Shown: positions 1-10,002 of the stretch, in pieces
How the letters are laid out: each line of letters starts with the position of its first letter
Position numbering within the stretch: the stretch's first letter is position 1
Origin: Kushneria phosphatilytica
Lineage (GTDB): Bacteria; Pseudomonadota; Gammaproteobacteria; Pseudomonadales; Halomonadaceae
NCBI RefSeq assembly: GCF_008247605.1
Contig: NZ_CP043420.1
Span: 1,116,001 to 1,180,000, forward strand
Reading direction: 5' to 3'
Length of the DNA: 64,000 nt
Translations under genes and position numbers: made by a program
The notes under the pieces: generated by a model
What the model was told of the DNA's origin: nothing
Databases searched by the model: none
Seen by the model: the letters and a program-made list of their open reading frames with translations, nothing else

Positions 1-6
1 GCTGAT

Positions 7-672
7 TCAGCGCCCGCGACGTCTCGACTGTGATTTTCCCGAGCGTGGTCCGGCGCCTGGTTTATGATGCTTGCTCGGTGTTTCAGCAGGTGCTCGATAG
101 AGCAGATAGAGATCCAGGGTCAGTTCGGGTAATTGCTCGGCCAGTCGGGTCGCCTCTTTGGCATCCTGGCCGACACCAGCAAGCTCGGGGTCTTCTTCGT
201 CAAAGAGACCGGAAAGAATCATGAAGGGAAGTAGCAGCTCGGCTGCCTGGGCTTCGTAATTTCCGAACCAGGCTGTTTCATCGCTGAAAACGCCTTCCAT
301 GAATCCGGCACACCAGAGCCTGACCGGATGCTCCTGATCTGCTTCTTCTTCACTCATGTCGAGATCGAAGGGAAGATCGGGGACATCACCCGCCTCGAAG
401 GCGCGGGCAGCATTGGCACACAGCTCTTCAAGTGCCGACTCGATGGCCTGCTGCTGTGCGGCATCATCGAACTCGGGAGGGGTATCGAAGATGGTAGTCA
501 GTCGGGCGTCACGTTCGGTTGGCGCAGTGGTAATGGCCTGAGCGACCAGATAACCATGGGCTCCGAACAGGTCGAGTGCCTCATCGCTGACTCGCTCCGA
601 ATCGAGAAAGTCGTATAGCAGATCAAGCTGATCGTCATCGAGCAGCGGATACGGCTGGGGTGTCTCGGCCAT
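7..672 (-). CDS. UPF0149 (YecA/YgfB-like) family protein
   Basis: The 221-residue product resembles the UPF0149 family (YgfB/YecA). The first 190 residues are acidic and largely helical, with the family-type core VRLWCAGFMEGVF (about residues 117-129) and a following LLLPFMILSGLF segment. The last 30 residues form a basic tail rich in Lys, Arg, Ser and Gly that looks disordered. No enzymatic motif is visible and the biochemical role of the family is poorly defined. The gene diverges from sprT across about 170 bases. Family assignment is from recognisable motifs; function is unknown. Confidence 0.85.
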   Translation of the reverse strand: MAETPQPYPLLDDDQLDLLYDFLDSERVSDEALDLFGAHGYLVAQAITTAPTERDARLTTIFDTPPEFDDAAQQQAIESALEELCANAARAFEAGDVPDLPFDLDMSEEEADQEHPVRLWCAGFMEGVFSDETAWFGNYEAQAAELLLPFMILSGLFDEEDPELAGVGQDAKEATRLAEQLPELTLDLYLLYRAPAETPSKHHKPGAGPRSGKSQSRRRGR

Positions 673-839
673 GAGAGCGGCTCCGGTTATCGAAAGTGGG
701 GCGCTTTACGTTCAGCGACGTGGCAAGCATTCTATCATCCTGCACTACGGCTGCTGCATGTGATGCATGCCATCACTGCGCCCAGGGGCGATCACTAGGG
801 TGGCCCCGGGCAGCCATTGACTGTCAGGACCTCTCGAGC

Positions 840-1346
840 ATGACCGATGAACAATTGCAGCAGCGTCTGCTGAATTGCGCAGAATGTTGCTGGCAGCAGG
901 CAAGCGCGCATTATCCTGCTCTGCCGCAACCGCGAATCTGGTTCGATCTGCGCGGGCGCAGTGCCGGTCAGGCGCATTACCAGCGTGGTGGACTGCGGTT
1001 CAACATGACGCTTTATCGCGATCAGCCGGAGACTTTCCTCGCCGAAGTCGTCCCTCATGAAATGGCGCACTGGGTGGTGCATCACAGCGTCCCGCACCGG
1101 GTTCGTCCCCATGGGCACGAGTGGCAGTCGGTCATGCGTGAACTGTTCCGATTGCCCCCCCGCGTGACTCACACCTTCGATACCTCTCGCGCCACCCCGG
1201 TTCCCTACGGCTACCGCTGCCATTGTGCGCGCTTGCACCGTTTTACCGCTCGTCGCCATGCATTGGCACGTCGGGGACGTCGCTATCGTTGCAGATACTG
1301 CCAGGGCGTACTGCATTATCAGGGGAGAATTGATCCACACAGCTGA
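840..1346 (+). CDS. sprT: SprT-family zinc metalloprotease-like protein
   Basis: The 168-residue protein carries the zinc metalloprotease signature HEMAHW (H73, E74, H77). Its C-terminal zinc-ribbon has two CxC/CxxC-type pairs (RCHC near residue 127 and RCRYC near 155). SprT proteins are SprT/Spartan-like, but the physiological substrate of the bacterial ones is not established. An in-frame ATG 144 bases upstream exists, but I chose MTDEQLQQ because it gives the family length (about 165 residues) and the upstream extension is Cys/Ser-rich and unlike the family. It is followed after 170 bases by acs on the same strand. Confidence 0.88.
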   Translation: MTDEQLQQRLLNCAECCWQQASAHYPALPQPRIWFDLRGRSAGQAHYQRGGLRFNMTLYRDQPETFLAEVVPHEMAHWVVHHSVPHRVRPHGHEWQSVMRELFRLPPRVTHTFDTSRATPVPYGYRCHCARLHRFTARRHALARRGRRYRCRYCQGVLHYQGRIDPHS

Positions 1347-1518
1347 TACAGCGGTATGGCATTCTGTCATGGCGCATCAAGTTCCTGTTTTGACAAGGCA
1401 ACTCTCGCGCGGTCACGACCAAGGTCTAATGGGAGAGGGCCGGGTATCTCCGGCTATCCTGACCCGACAATCCGAATTCCGACTGCCCGACGTGGGCACC
1501 CATACTGGAGGGCCAGCC

Positions 1519-3477
1519 ATGACAGAGAGTGTCAGTAGTGCCAAAGCGCAGCGGTATCCGATTGATCCGGATATTCGCTCACGGGCCTGGCTCGACGAGG
1601 CGCAATATCATGAGATGTATCAGCGTTCGATCGAGGATCCGGATGGGTTCTGGCGTGAGCAGGCGAAAACGCTGGCATGGTTCAGGGAACCCGAAACCAT
1701 TTCCAGATCGACTTTCTCGGCCAATGGTACGGATATCCGATGGTTCGAGGATGGCACACTCAACGCTGCCTGGAACTGTCTTGATCGGCATCTTGAAACA
1801 CGCGGAGACCAGCCGGCGATCATCTGGGAAGGAGATGATCCTGCAGATACGCTGACCCTGAGCTTTCGCGAGTTGCATGCCAGGGTAGGGCAGTGTGCCA
1901 ATGCGCTGAAGTCGCTGGGTGTGTCGCGTGGCGATACCGTGACGCTCTATATGCCGATGGTGCCTGAAGCCGCCATTGCAATGCTGGCATGCGCACGCAT
2001 CGGTGCGCTGCACTCGGTCGTCTTCGGCGGGTTTTCTCCCGATGCGCTGGCCGGTCGTGTTCAGGACTCCGGATCACGAGTGGTGATTACTGCCGATGAG
2101 TCGGTTCGGGGTGGGAAACATATCCCGCTCAAGGATAACGTGGACGAAGCACTGAGTCGTGAAGGCACGGAGATCGTCGAGCACGTGCTGGTCGTTCGTC
2201 GCACCGGTGGTGAAGTCGCCTGGCACGATCGGGATCGCTGGTACCACGAAGTGGTTGATGGGCAGTCCGATGAGTGCCCGGCCGAGGAGCTGGGGGCCGA
2301 GGAGGGGCTGTTTATCCTTTATACCTCGGGTTCGACCGGCAAGCCGAAAGGACTCAAGCACACCATTGGCGGTTATCTGCTTTATACCTCAATGACACAT
2401 CGTTATGTATTCGATTACCACGACGGTGATGTGTACTGGTGTGCCGCCGATGTCGGCTGGATTACCGGGCACTCCTACATTGTCTATGGACCGCTGGCCA
2501 ATGGGGCGACGACACTGATGTTCGAAGGGGTGCCGAGTTATCCGACTCATGGTCGGATTGGCGAAGTCATCGATCGTCACGGTGTCAATATTCTCTACAC
2601 CTCGCCTACCGCGGTACGGGCGCTGATGGCGCACGGTGAACACATCATGGACTCGAGTTCACGTGACTCGCTGCGCATTCTCGGCAGTGTGGGCGAACCG
2701 ATCAATCCGGAGGCCTGGTCCTGGTTTCATCGCGTAGTGGGTAACGGTCGCTGCCCGATCATGGATACCTGGTGGCAGACCGAGACAGGCGGACACATGA
2801 TTACGCCACTGCCCGGGTTCTCCGAAATCAAGCCCGGCTCGGCAATGAAACCCTTCTTTGGTGTTCAGCCGGCGCTTTATGATAACGAGGGCAATCGCCT
2901 GGAGGGCGAGGCTTCCGGCAATCTGGTCATCGAAGCCAGCTGGCCTGGTCAGGCACGCACCATCTGGCACAACCACGAGCGCTTTGAGCAGACCTATTTT
3001 GCAATGCATGAAGGGGTCTATTTCACTGGTGATGGTGCTCGGCGTGATGCGGATGGCGACTACTGGATTACCGGGCGAATCGATGATGTGCTCAACGTCT
3101 CCGGCCACCGCCTGGGGACTGCAGAAATCGAATCCTCACTGGTGGCGCACGAGGCGGTTGCCGAAGCGGCAGTGGTCGGTTACCCCCATGATGTCAAGGG
3201 GCAGGGCATTTACATTTATGTCACTCTTGCTGACGGAGTAACGCCGAGCGAAGAGCTGCGCAAGGAGCTGATTACCCAGGTGCGCCATGATATCGGCCCC
3301 ATCGCAACGCCGGATATCATCCAGTGGGCGCCGGGTCTTCCCAAGACACGCTCCGGCAAGATCATGCGTCGCATTCTGCGCAAGATTGCTTCCAATGAGC
3401 TTGACGGGCTGGGAGATACCAGCACCCTGGCGGACCCCACGGTAGTTGAGGAGCTGATTGAGCATCGTCCTCGATAA
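1519..3477 (+). CDS. acs: Acetyl-CoA synthetase
   Basis: This cytoplasmic enzyme converts acetate, ATP and CoA to acetyl-CoA through an acetyl-adenylate. At 652 residues it has the usual Acs length. The ANL-family signatures are present: the phosphate loop [11 protein letters not shown] from residue 268, the adenylate-binding [10 protein letters not shown], the hinge region with [13 protein letters not shown], and the C-terminal [11 protein letters not shown] whose Lys614 is the catalytic and acetylation-regulated lysine of the family. The frame is open 98 codons further upstream, but the ATG preceded by GGAGGG matches the family start. A hairpin follows the stop. The next two genes encode the regulators known to control acs in Vibrio and Pseudomonas. 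Confidence 0.97.
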   Translation: MTESVSSAKAQRYPIDPDIRSRAWLDEAQYHEMYQRSIEDPDGFWREQAKTLAWFREPETISRSTFSANGTDIRWFEDGTLNAAWNCLDRHLETRGDQPAIIWEGDDPADTLTLSFRELHARVGQCANALKSLGVSRGDTVTLYMPMVPEAAIAMLACARIGALHSVVFGGFSPDALAGRVQDSGSRVVITADESVRGGKHIPLKDNVDEALSREGTEIVEHVLVVRRTGGEVAWHDRDRWYHEVVDGQSDECPAEELGAEEGLFILYTSGSTGKPKGLKHTIGGYLLYTSMTHRYVFDYHDGDVYWCAADVGWITGHSYIVYGPLANGATTLMFEGVPSYPTHGRIGEVIDRHGVNILYTSPTAVRALMAHGEHIMDSSSRDSLRILGSVGEPINPEAWSWFHRVVGNGRCPIMDTWWQTETGGHMITPLPGFSEIKPGSAMKPFFGVQPALYDNEGNRLEGEASGNLVIEASWPGQARTIWHNHERFEQTYFAMHEGVYFTGDGARRDADGDYWITGRIDDVLNVSGHRLGTAEIESSLVAHEAVAEAAVVGYPHDVKGQGIYIYVTLADGVTPSEELRKELITQVRHDIGPIATPDIIQWAPGLPKTRSGKIMRRILRKIASNELDGLGDTSTLADPTVVEELIEHRPR

Positions 3478-3500
3478 TAAAAGGGGGTATCGTGCAATCG

Positions 3501-3530
3501 ACAGGCGGGCCAGTGACCCGCCTGTGTCAT
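3501..3530 (+). terminator. Probable acs terminator hairpin
   Basis: A perfect 9-bp stem (ACAGGCGGG / CCCGCCTGT) with a 7-base loop lies 24 bases after the acs stop. The downstream run of T is poor (GTCATTT), so it may be a weak or Rho-assisted terminator, or an mRNA 3' end stabiliser. Confidence 0.55.
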
Positions 3531-3729
3531 TTGCGGCGCTGATACGACCAAAGGGGGGCTTATCCTTTGGTATTCAAAAAGCACTGCGGTAGTATGCGCT
3601 GAAGGCGTGACAATTTGACGCACCTCGCAGCGCCGACGATCTGGTCGCCCGGCCGCATACTGACTGGCGGCTCTATAAATACAGCGCTGACACCTTCGTC
3701 GAGGTGTGGCAGGGTTTGGAGGAGACTGC

Positions 3730-4395
3730 ATGGCGTTTGCCCAGAAGTTCATCGTCGCCGACGATCATCCATTGTTTCGGGCGGCCCTGACGCAGTCATT
3801 GCGTCAGGTGGCAGCCAATGCCGAAATTGTCGAAGCCGATACCATGGATGCGACCCTGGATGCGGTAACCCGTCATCCGGATGTTGACCTCATTCTGCTG
3901 GATCTTCGCATGCCTGGAGCGCATGGTTTTTCCGGTCTGATTCAGTTGCGGGGTCAGATGCCGGATATCCCGGTTGCCGTTATCTCGGGAAGCGAGGAAG
4001 TACACGTGGTGCGACGGGCGATCGACTACGGCGCTTCGGGATTTATTCCCAAATCCGCCTCTCTGACGGTGATCTCCGAAGCCATTGGCGAGATTCTTGA
4101 CGGCGAGGTCTGGTTGCCGCCGGCAGTGGCTGATGCCCTGGGCGATGGCAATGAAGAGGAAGCGAAATTCGCTGAAGCGATTGCTTCGCTGACGCCACAG
4201 CAGTTTCGTGTGCTCAATATGCTCACCGAAGGTCTGCTCAACAAGCAGATCGCCTACGATCTGAACGTTTCGGAAGCCACCATCAAAGCCCACGTGACGG
4301 CCATTCTGCGCAAGCTTGGGGTTCATTCACGTACCCAGGCAGTCATCGCCGCCCAGAAGCTGGAAGTGGACCCACCGAAGATCGAAGAAAACTAG
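3730..4395 (+). CDS. crbR: LuxR-type response regulator, CrbR/ErdR-like
   Basis: The 221-residue protein has an N-terminal receiver domain with the acidic pair D11/D12, phospho-acceptor D58 in LLDLRMPG and the switch lysine in IPKSASL. A C-terminal LuxR/FixJ helix-turn-helix follows (LTPQQFRVLNMLTEG, NKQIAYDLNVSEATIKAHV). The start was chosen at MAFAQKF, which is preceded by GGAGGAG. Orthologues called CrbR (Vibrio cholerae) and ErdR (Pseudomonas) activate acs and acetate use in response to the sensor CrbS/MxtR. Here the gene lies immediately downstream of acs and converges with a CrbS-type kinase, so the assignment rests on both sequence and context. Confidence 0.85.
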   Translation: MAFAQKFIVADDHPLFRAALTQSLRQVAANAEIVEADTMDATLDAVTRHPDVDLILLDLRMPGAHGFSGLIQLRGQMPDIPVAVISGSEEVHVVRRAIDYGASGFIPKSASLTVISEAIGEILDGEVWLPPAVADALGDGNEEEAKFAEAIASLTPQQFRVLNMLTEGLLNKQIAYDLNVSEATIKAHVTAILRKLGVHSRTQAVIAAQKLEVDPPKIEEN

Positions 4396-4420
4396 CGTAT
4401 TTCGTTATTTCGCTGACGCT

Positions 4421-4443
4421 GCGCCCGGGTATTCCCCGGGCGC
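4421..4443. terminator. Hairpin between convergent crbR and crbS
   Basis: A perfect 9-bp stem GCGCCCGGG / CCCGGGCGC with a 5-base loop sits between the stops of the two convergent genes. Neither strand has a strong T tract after it, so it is a candidate bidirectional terminator rather than a textbook one. Confidence 0.5.
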
Positions 4444-4458
4444 AATGCGTTCGGTTGC

Positions 4459-7400
4459 CTATTCGCCTGGCGGGGTGGCGGAAGTATGGCGCCGGGCCTG
4501 CAAGGTACGGGTGAGCAGAGCGCGCAGGGCAGCCGGTCGTACCGGCTTCATCAGTAGATGATACCCGGCCAGCTTGACCTCTTCGGCAACCTCATCGGTA
4601 CGATCGGCCGTGATCACGATGCCCGGGACTTCCGATGAGAAACGCTCGCCCAGTGCTTCCAGAGCCATCAGACCGGTAATTTCGTTATCCAGATGATAGT
4701 CGGCGAGAATGGCGTCGGGATCGCCGTCCAGGTTACGCAGCACCGATTTGCTACCCCCGATCGAGGTAGCGGTATAGACTTCACAGTCCCACCCTTCCAG
4801 CATCGCCTTCATGCCTTCAAGCGTCATGTTCTCATTATCGATGCAGAGAATGCGGGCGCCCTTGAGCTTGTTGGCGGCTCGATGCGGTCGAGCGGTTTCG
4901 CTTCGTCCGGTTTCGGCACGTTGACCTCGTTGCCAGGGCACGGTCAGCGAGAAGACAGTGCCTCGTCCGAGCCAGGAGCGAATTCGAATGGGATGCTCCA
5001 GTACTCGTGCCATGCGATCGGCTATCGATAATCCCAGGCCCAGCCCTTTTTCGCTCTCGCGATGCCGAGAGGTCTGATCGAGCCGACGGAATTCCTGAAA
5101 AATTTCTTCCTGTTTGGTCTCGGGGATGCCCGGGCCGGTGTCCCAGACCTCGATTGTCAGCTGTTCGCCGTGGCGCCTGCAGCCCAGCAGTACCCGACCC
5201 TGTTGGGTATAACGCAGTGCATTGGAGAGAAAGTTCTGGATGATGCGTCGCAGCATCTGAGGATCGCTGTCGACCATGGAGCGGGTTTCCACCACATCAA
5301 GATCCAGTCCGCGATCGGCGGCCATGACTTCGAATTCGGCACGCAGGGGCCGGAATATCTCTTCCAGTGCAAATACCTGACGGCGCGGGGTGAGTGCCCC
5401 CGAGTCGAGCTTCGAGATGTCCAGCAGAGTGCCTAACAGCTCTTCAGCAGCCTGCAGGGAATTGTCGATGTGCTCGAGCGTGCCTGAATGTTCGGTTTCC
5501 TCGAGGCGTTGTGAAAGCGCCGATGTAAACAGGCGAGCAGCATTGAGTGGCTGCAGCAGGTCATGACTGGCAGCAGCCAAAAAGCGTGTCTTGGATGTAT
5601 TGGCAGTTTCCGCTACCTGTTTGGCCTGGCGCAGAGCGCTTTCGGCTTCGGCACGCACCTGGTTTTCCTGACGCAGTGCCTCGTTGACCTCGGAAAGTGC
5701 CTGAGTACGTTCGCGTACGCGCTCTTCGAGGTGTTCGTTGGTCTCCTTGAGCGCGATTTCGGCCAACCGGCGCTCGGTGATGTCCTGATAGAGGGCAAAG
5801 AAACCGAGAACGCGTTGTCCTTCACGAAAGTGCGGCGTATAGGTCGCCAACAGATAGCGGGTGCCACCCTCGCCATCAGTCATTGACAGCTCCCATGACA
5901 CTCGCTCACCGGCCAGCGCACGCAGCATCCATGGCGCACGCTCGCGCCACATGACCGGACTCATGACTTCCTCGGCACGTTTGCCGATGGCATCCAGCCG
6001 ATCGATGCCCATCACCGACTCATAGGCGCGATTGGTAAAGAGGTAGTGACAGTCGCGGTCGAAGTAGGCGATGAGTGCCGGGACGTTATCGGTATAGATG
6101 CGGATGTTGTTTTCCGAGCGGATCAGGGCTTCTTCGGTACGTTTCTGGCTGGTGATGTCCTGATAGGTGTAGACGAACCCTCCGCCCGGCATCGGGTTGC
6201 CCTCGACATCGATGACGGTACCGTCCTGGCGATAGCGTTGATAATGGTGCGGCTGACCGGTGCGAATATTATCGATCAGCAGATTGACATGCTCTTCCGG
6301 ATCGCCCGGTCCGTATTCGCCCTGATGGGCGTTGTAGCGAAAGATGCGGTCGATCGGTACGCCTACCCGGATCAGGTTGTCGGGAAAGTCGAACAGCTCC
6401 AGATAGCGCTGATTCCATACCACCATCTGCAGATTGTGATCGACCACCATGATGCCCTGAGCCACATTCTCGATGGTGGCCTGCAGCAGCGCTCGGTTGA
6501 ATTCCAGCACCTGAGAGGCTTCATCAACGATCGAGACCACGTCCGAAATGGCGACATCGCGGCCCGACAGGGCTGAATTCACCACAATGCGTGCCGAGGA
6601 GGCGCCAATGGCCGAGGAGAGCAGACGTTCACTGAACTGAATGAGATCAATGGAGGCCGGGGAGCCGGGAGCCAGTGCCTGTTGATTCTGGCTGGCATAC
6701 CGTTCGAAGGCGCGTTCAACCTGCTCCTCGCTGAGAAACCGCTTGCACAGATTCTGTAGATCACCGACGGATGTGGAACCGCGCCAGGGGCGATTGATGG
6801 AGGTTTGTCGGGTTTCGACACTATCGACGAACAGGGAAGCCTGAATGCGCTCGACCACGCGCTGGTCGGTCACCTGTGAGATGAAGATGTAACAGAACAG
6901 GTTGACGCCCAAAGACAGCAGTACGCCATGGGTCAGCGGATCGCCCAGTGCCAGTCCGAACAGGTGAAGTGGGCTGAGCAGGGCAATGCCGAAGGGGCCG
7001 CCGGTGACCAGGGTTTCGGGTAGCAGGCCGGCTCGCGCCAGTGCTGGTACCAAAAGCGTCCAGCTCCAGATGGCGAAGCCCAGCGTCATGCCGACGCTGA
7101 CGCCCAGACGATTGCCGCGCTTCCAGTAAAGTCCCCCGATCAGGGCAGGCGCCAGCTGGGCCAGGGCAGAAAGCGACAGCCAACCCAGTGCGGCCAGTGA
7201 GCTTGATTCCGCTACCAGCCGATAAAATCCGTAGGCCAGTGCCATGATCAGGACCATGATCAGGCGTCGGGTCCTCAGCACCCAGCGGGCATAGTCACCG
7301 CGATGCGCATCGAACCACTTCAGGCGCAGCAGTAGCGGTATGACCAGTTCATTGGAAAGCATGATGGCCAGCGTGACACCGGCCATGATGACCATGCCGC

Positions 7401-8424
7401 TGGCGGCGGCGAATCCACCCACGAACGTCAGCAGCGTCAGCCAATGACTGCCGGTAGCCATTGGCAGATGCAGTATCCACTCGTCAGGGCTGATGCCGGT
7501 ATGGCCGAACAGGCTGAGGCCGGCACTGGCCAGTGGCAGGACAAAAAATCCCGAGGCCAGCATGTAAAGAGGAAACAGCCAGCGTGCCCTGGCACTGTCA
7601 TCGCCATGGGTATTTTCCAGCACGGTGACATGGAACTGGCGAGGTACACAGAAGACGGCCAGCATCGCCAGCAGGGTCTGGGTCCAGAAACCGTTGCCAA
7701 AGGAAGTCTCGCTGAACTGCCGGTTCAGCTCGAGTGCCGCCCAGGCTCGCTGACTGAGGTCATCCAGCCCGCCAAACATGCCCCATGTAATGACGATGCC
7801 CAGTACCAGAAAGGCGACCAGCTTGATGATCGATTCAAAGGCAATGGCCTGAATCAGACCTTCATGGTGCTCGGTGGCATCGGTATGTCGGGTGCCGAAC
7901 AGAATGGCGAAGAGTGCCATCAGAATGGCCACATAAAGTGCGGTATCACCAAAGAGAGGAGAGCGCACCATGTCACTGTTAACGGTCAATACAGTGACGC
8001 TGGCGGCCATGGCCTTGAGCTGCAAGGCCACGTAGGGCAACGCACCCACCAGTGCCACCAGACTGGTAAAGGCGGCCAGTGCCTGTGACTTGCCATGGCG
8101 CGAGGCGATGAAGTCGGCGATTGATGTGACATTCTGACGTTTGGCGACCCGAATCATCTTGGCCAGAACCGGCCAGAACAGAAGAAAGGCCAGAATGGGA
8201 CCGATGAAAATACTGGCGTAGGGCAGCCCGGCCTTCGCCGCCTGGCCGACACTGCCGTAGAAGGTCCAGGAGGTACAGTAGACGGCCAACGCCAGGCTGT
8301 AGACCATCGGCCGTCGTCGTGCCGGCCCTCTTAGTCGTGCGCGCCGGTCTCCCCACCAGGCAATGAGGAACAAGGCAGCGATATATCCAATCGATATCGC
8401 TATCAGCAACCAGCCCTGAAACAT
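4459..8424 (-). CDS. crbS: Transporter-fused hybrid sensor histidine kinase, CrbS/MxtR-like
   Basis: This is a 1321-residue inner-membrane sensor. The first 500 or so residues are a sodium/solute symporter (SLC5)-like domain with about 13 membrane segments. A STAC-like linker follows, then two PAS domains (the first with ENVAQGIMVVDHNLQMVVWN), a short coiled coil, a HisKA domain with phospho-acceptor His954 in AASHDLLQPLN, an HATPase domain (N box QNFLSNALRYT, G box DTGPGI and GLGLGLSI), and a C-terminal receiver with D1242 in LADYHLD. The start MFQGWLL was preferred over a Met 12 codons upstream because GGAGAG lies six bases before it. This architecture is that of CrbS/MxtR, which senses carbon status and acts on CrbR/ErdR to control acs; the ligand cannot be read from sequence. 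Confidence 0.88.
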   Translation of the reverse strand: MFQGWLLIAISIGYIAALFLIAWWGDRRARLRGPARRRPMVYSLALAVYCTSWTFYGSVGQAAKAGLPYASIFIGPILAFLLFWPVLAKMIRVAKRQNVTSIADFIASRHGKSQALAAFTSLVALVGALPYVALQLKAMAASVTVLTVNSDMVRSPLFGDTALYVAILMALFAILFGTRHTDATEHHEGLIQAIAFESIIKLVAFLVLGIVITWGMFGGLDDLSQRAWAALELNRQFSETSFGNGFWTQTLLAMLAVFCVPRQFHVTVLENTHGDDSARARWLFPLYMLASGFFVLPLASAGLSLFGHTGISPDEWILHLPMATGSHWLTLLTFVGGFAAASGMVIMAGVTLAIMLSNELVIPLLLRLKWFDAHRGDYARWVLRTRRLIMVLIMALAYGFYRLVAESSSLAALGWLSLSALAQLAPALIGGLYWKRGNRLGVSVGMTLGFAIWSWTLLVPALARAGLLPETLVTGGPFGIALLSPLHLFGLALGDPLTHGVLLSLGVNLFCYIFISQVTDQRVVERIQASLFVDSVETRQTSINRPWRGSTSVGDLQNLCKRFLSEEQVERAFERYASQNQQALAPGSPASIDLIQFSERLLSSAIGASSARIVVNSALSGRDVAISDVVSIVDEASQVLEFNRALLQATIENVAQGIMVVDHNLQMVVWNQRYLELFDFPDNLIRVGVPIDRIFRYNAHQGEYGPGDPEEHVNLLIDNIRTGQPHHYQRYRQDGTVIDVEGNPMPGGGFVYTYQDITSQKRTEEALIRSENNIRIYTDNVPALIAYFDRDCHYLFTNRAYESVMGIDRLDAIGKRAEEVMSPVMWRERAPWMLRALAGERVSWELSMTDGEGGTRYLLATYTPHFREGQRVLGFFALYQDITERRLAEIALKETNEHLEERVRERTQALSEVNEALRQENQVRAEAESALRQAKQVAETANTSKTRFLAAASHDLLQPLNAARLFTSALSQRLEETEHSGTLEHIDNSLQAAEELLGTLLDISKLDSGALTPRRQVFALEEIFRPLRAEFEVMAADRGLDLDVVETRSMVDSDPQMLRRIIQNFLSNALRYTQQGRVLLGCRRHGEQLTIEVWDTGPGIPETKQEEIFQEFRRLDQTSRHRESEKGLGLGLSIADRMARVLEHPIRIRSWLGRGTVFSLTVPWQRGQRAETGRSETARPHRAANKLKGARILCIDNENMTLEGMKAMLEGWDCEVYTATSIGGSKSVLRNLDGDPDAILADYHLDNEITGLMALEALGERFSSEVPGIVITADRTDEVAEEVKLAGYHLLMKPVRPAALRALLTRTLQARRHTSATPPGE

Positions 8425-8821
8425 GATGTTCTCTCCGTGACCCGGCTTCATTGACGTCATTGCCCGCCGGTGGACTGGCGGGCGTGATCAGTCGCCGCCT
8501 GCCGGGCAAGGAAACGTTGCGATAAGTATCACATCATGGCCTGCGCATCATAGACCGGCTTGCTTTCGGATGGCCTGTGCGGGTCGTTCGACCAATGTCG
8601 TCGCGACCTGGGCGGGCAGGAGAGGGCAGAGTATGAAAAAGCGGGAGATCGCGCTCCGGCTGGAAGAAATGTTCTGTTAGCCACTGCATGATCGGGAGTC
8701 TGCCAATGGCGCAAAGAGAAGGCCTGTCGAAGCCGGGTTATTGCCGATCAGGAAAAACCATCGTCAAAAGTACTGAATGGACGTCAATGTCACAGGCCCG
8801 CGATGACAGCAAGGAAGTATC
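8425..8821. other. Non-coding interval upstream of crbS and the small membrane gene
   Basis: This interval separates crbS (leftward) from the 73-residue gene and ttcA (rightward), so it should hold both promoters. I see a 7-bp inverted repeat GCCCGCC / GGCGGGC near the crbS end but no convincing promoter pair. Open frames here are short and lack ribosome-binding sites. Confidence 0.5.
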
Positions 8822-9043
8822 ATGGTCATGAGTTCTATGCTGACACTGGGTATTGGCCTGCTGTTGCTGCTGGCGGCTTGCTGGCATTACGCGTGGCGTA
8901 CCCATGACATTCGACCACTGATTCTGTTCTGGTCTCGGCGGCTATGTCTGTCACGTGGTGAGTCATATTGCCAGCGTCTGGCGATCATGATGCTGCTGAC
9001 CGGTATGCTGATGCGCTACATGACGCCAGCAATGCCCGGCTGA
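8822..9043 (+). CDS. Small hypothetical two-segment membrane protein
   Basis: The 73-residue product has two hydrophobic stretches (about residues 5-20 and 51-65) separated by a Trp/Arg-rich, positively charged loop, so it is probably an inner-membrane protein. An LAAC sequence near residue 19 resembles a lipobox, but there is no positively charged n-region and I do not favour lipoprotein processing. AAGGAAG lies four bases before the ATG. It ends 77 bases before ttcA on the same strand. I do not recognise the family. The ribosome-binding site and hydrophobic pattern are the support. Confidence 0.5.
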   Translation: MVMSSMLTLGIGLLLLLAACWHYAWRTHDIRPLILFWSRRLCLSRGESYCQRLAIMMLLTGMLMRYMTPAMPG

Positions 9044-9120
9044 GGCGCCACGGTTCGCACCTGCCGGGCGCGCGGTGATAGAATCGCTGTCCTTTTCGCA
9101 GCCCGAATCAGACCGACATC

Positions 9121-10002
9121 ATGCAAGAGCTGAGCCAGCAACGCACTGCCGCCGAGCAGGGCAGAAGCAAGCGCGAATTCGACAAGCTGCAGAAGCGGCT
9201 GCGCCGACTGGTCGGCAATGCCATCACCGATTACGGCATGATTCGTGACGGTGATCGGGTCATGGTTTGCCTCTCCGGCGGCAAGGATTCCTATACCATG
9301 CTGGAGATCCTGCGCAACCTGCAGCGCAATGCGCCGGTTGAATTCGAACTGGTCGCCGTCAACATGGACCAGAAACAGCCCGGTTTCCCCGAGCATGTAT
9401 TGCCCGAGTATCTGGAAGCTGCCGGGATCGAGTATTACATCATCGAGCGTGATACCTACTCGATCGTCAAGGAAAAGGTACCCGAGGGCAAGACCTATTG
9501 TGGCCTCTGTTCGCGTCTGCGGCGCGGTACTCTCTATGGTTTCGCCGAAGAAATCGGTGCTACCAAGATTGCGTTGGGCCATCATCGTGATGACATGCTG
9601 GAGACGCTGTTTCTCAACATGTTTTTCGGTGGCACGCTCAAATCGATGCCGCCCAAGCTGCTCTCCGATGATAATCGCAATATCGTGATCCGACCGCTGG
9701 CCTACTGCAGCGAACAGGATATTGCATCCTTTGCCGAGGCAATGGCGTTTCCCATCATTCCCTGCAATCTGTGTGGCAGCCAGGAAAATCTGCAGCGACA
9801 GGTGGTCAAGGAAATGCTCGGTGAGTGGGATCGCAAGCATCCCGGGCGTATAGAGACCATGTTCAAGGCCATTACCAATGTGGCGCCCTCGCAGCTTGCC
9901 GATCGCGAGCTGTTTGATTTCGAAGGACTGGAAGCGCGCCGGGAAGCACTGAATCATGGTCGGATCGATGCGGTGGATCTGACCCATCCCGATGCCCTCT
10001 GA
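9121..10002 (+). CDS. ttcA: tRNA 2-thiocytidine(32) synthetase TtcA
   Basis: TtcA thiolates cytidine 32 in a subset of tRNAs using ATP and an oxygen-sensitive 4Fe-4S cluster. The 293-residue protein has the PP-loop [11 protein letters not shown] (from residue 51) and two CxxC pairs, C127/C130 (YCGLC) and C215/C218 (CNLCGS), which supply the cluster ligands. The family-typical [14 protein letters not shown] helix is also present. The next gene starts 11 bases before its stop, so the two are probably co-transcribed. Confidence 0.96.
   Translation: MQELSQQRTAAEQGRSKREFDKLQKRLRRLVGNAITDYGMIRDGDRVMVCLSGGKDSYTMLEILRNLQRNAPVEFELVAVNMDQKQPGFPEHVLPEYLEAAGIEYYIIERDTYSIVKEKVPEGKTYCGLCSRLRRGTLYGFAEEIGATKIALGHHRDDMLETLFLNMFFGGTLKSMPPKLLSDDNRNIVIRPLAYCSEQDIASFAEAMAFPIIPCNLCGSQENLQRQVVKEMLGEWDRKHPGRIETMFKAITNVAPSQLADRELFDFEGLEARREALNHGRIDAVDLTHPDAL

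Noticed and set aside
1225..1518. Upstream extension of the acs reading frame by 98 codons, overlapping sprT
   Set aside because: The extension overlaps the end of sprT in another frame, is unlike Acs N-termini, and an ATG with a GGAGGG site gives the standard 652-residue protein.
8465..8714. Minus-strand short frames upstream of crbS as extra genes
   Set aside because: They lack ribosome-binding sites, have composition biased by strand and overlap the expected promoter region.
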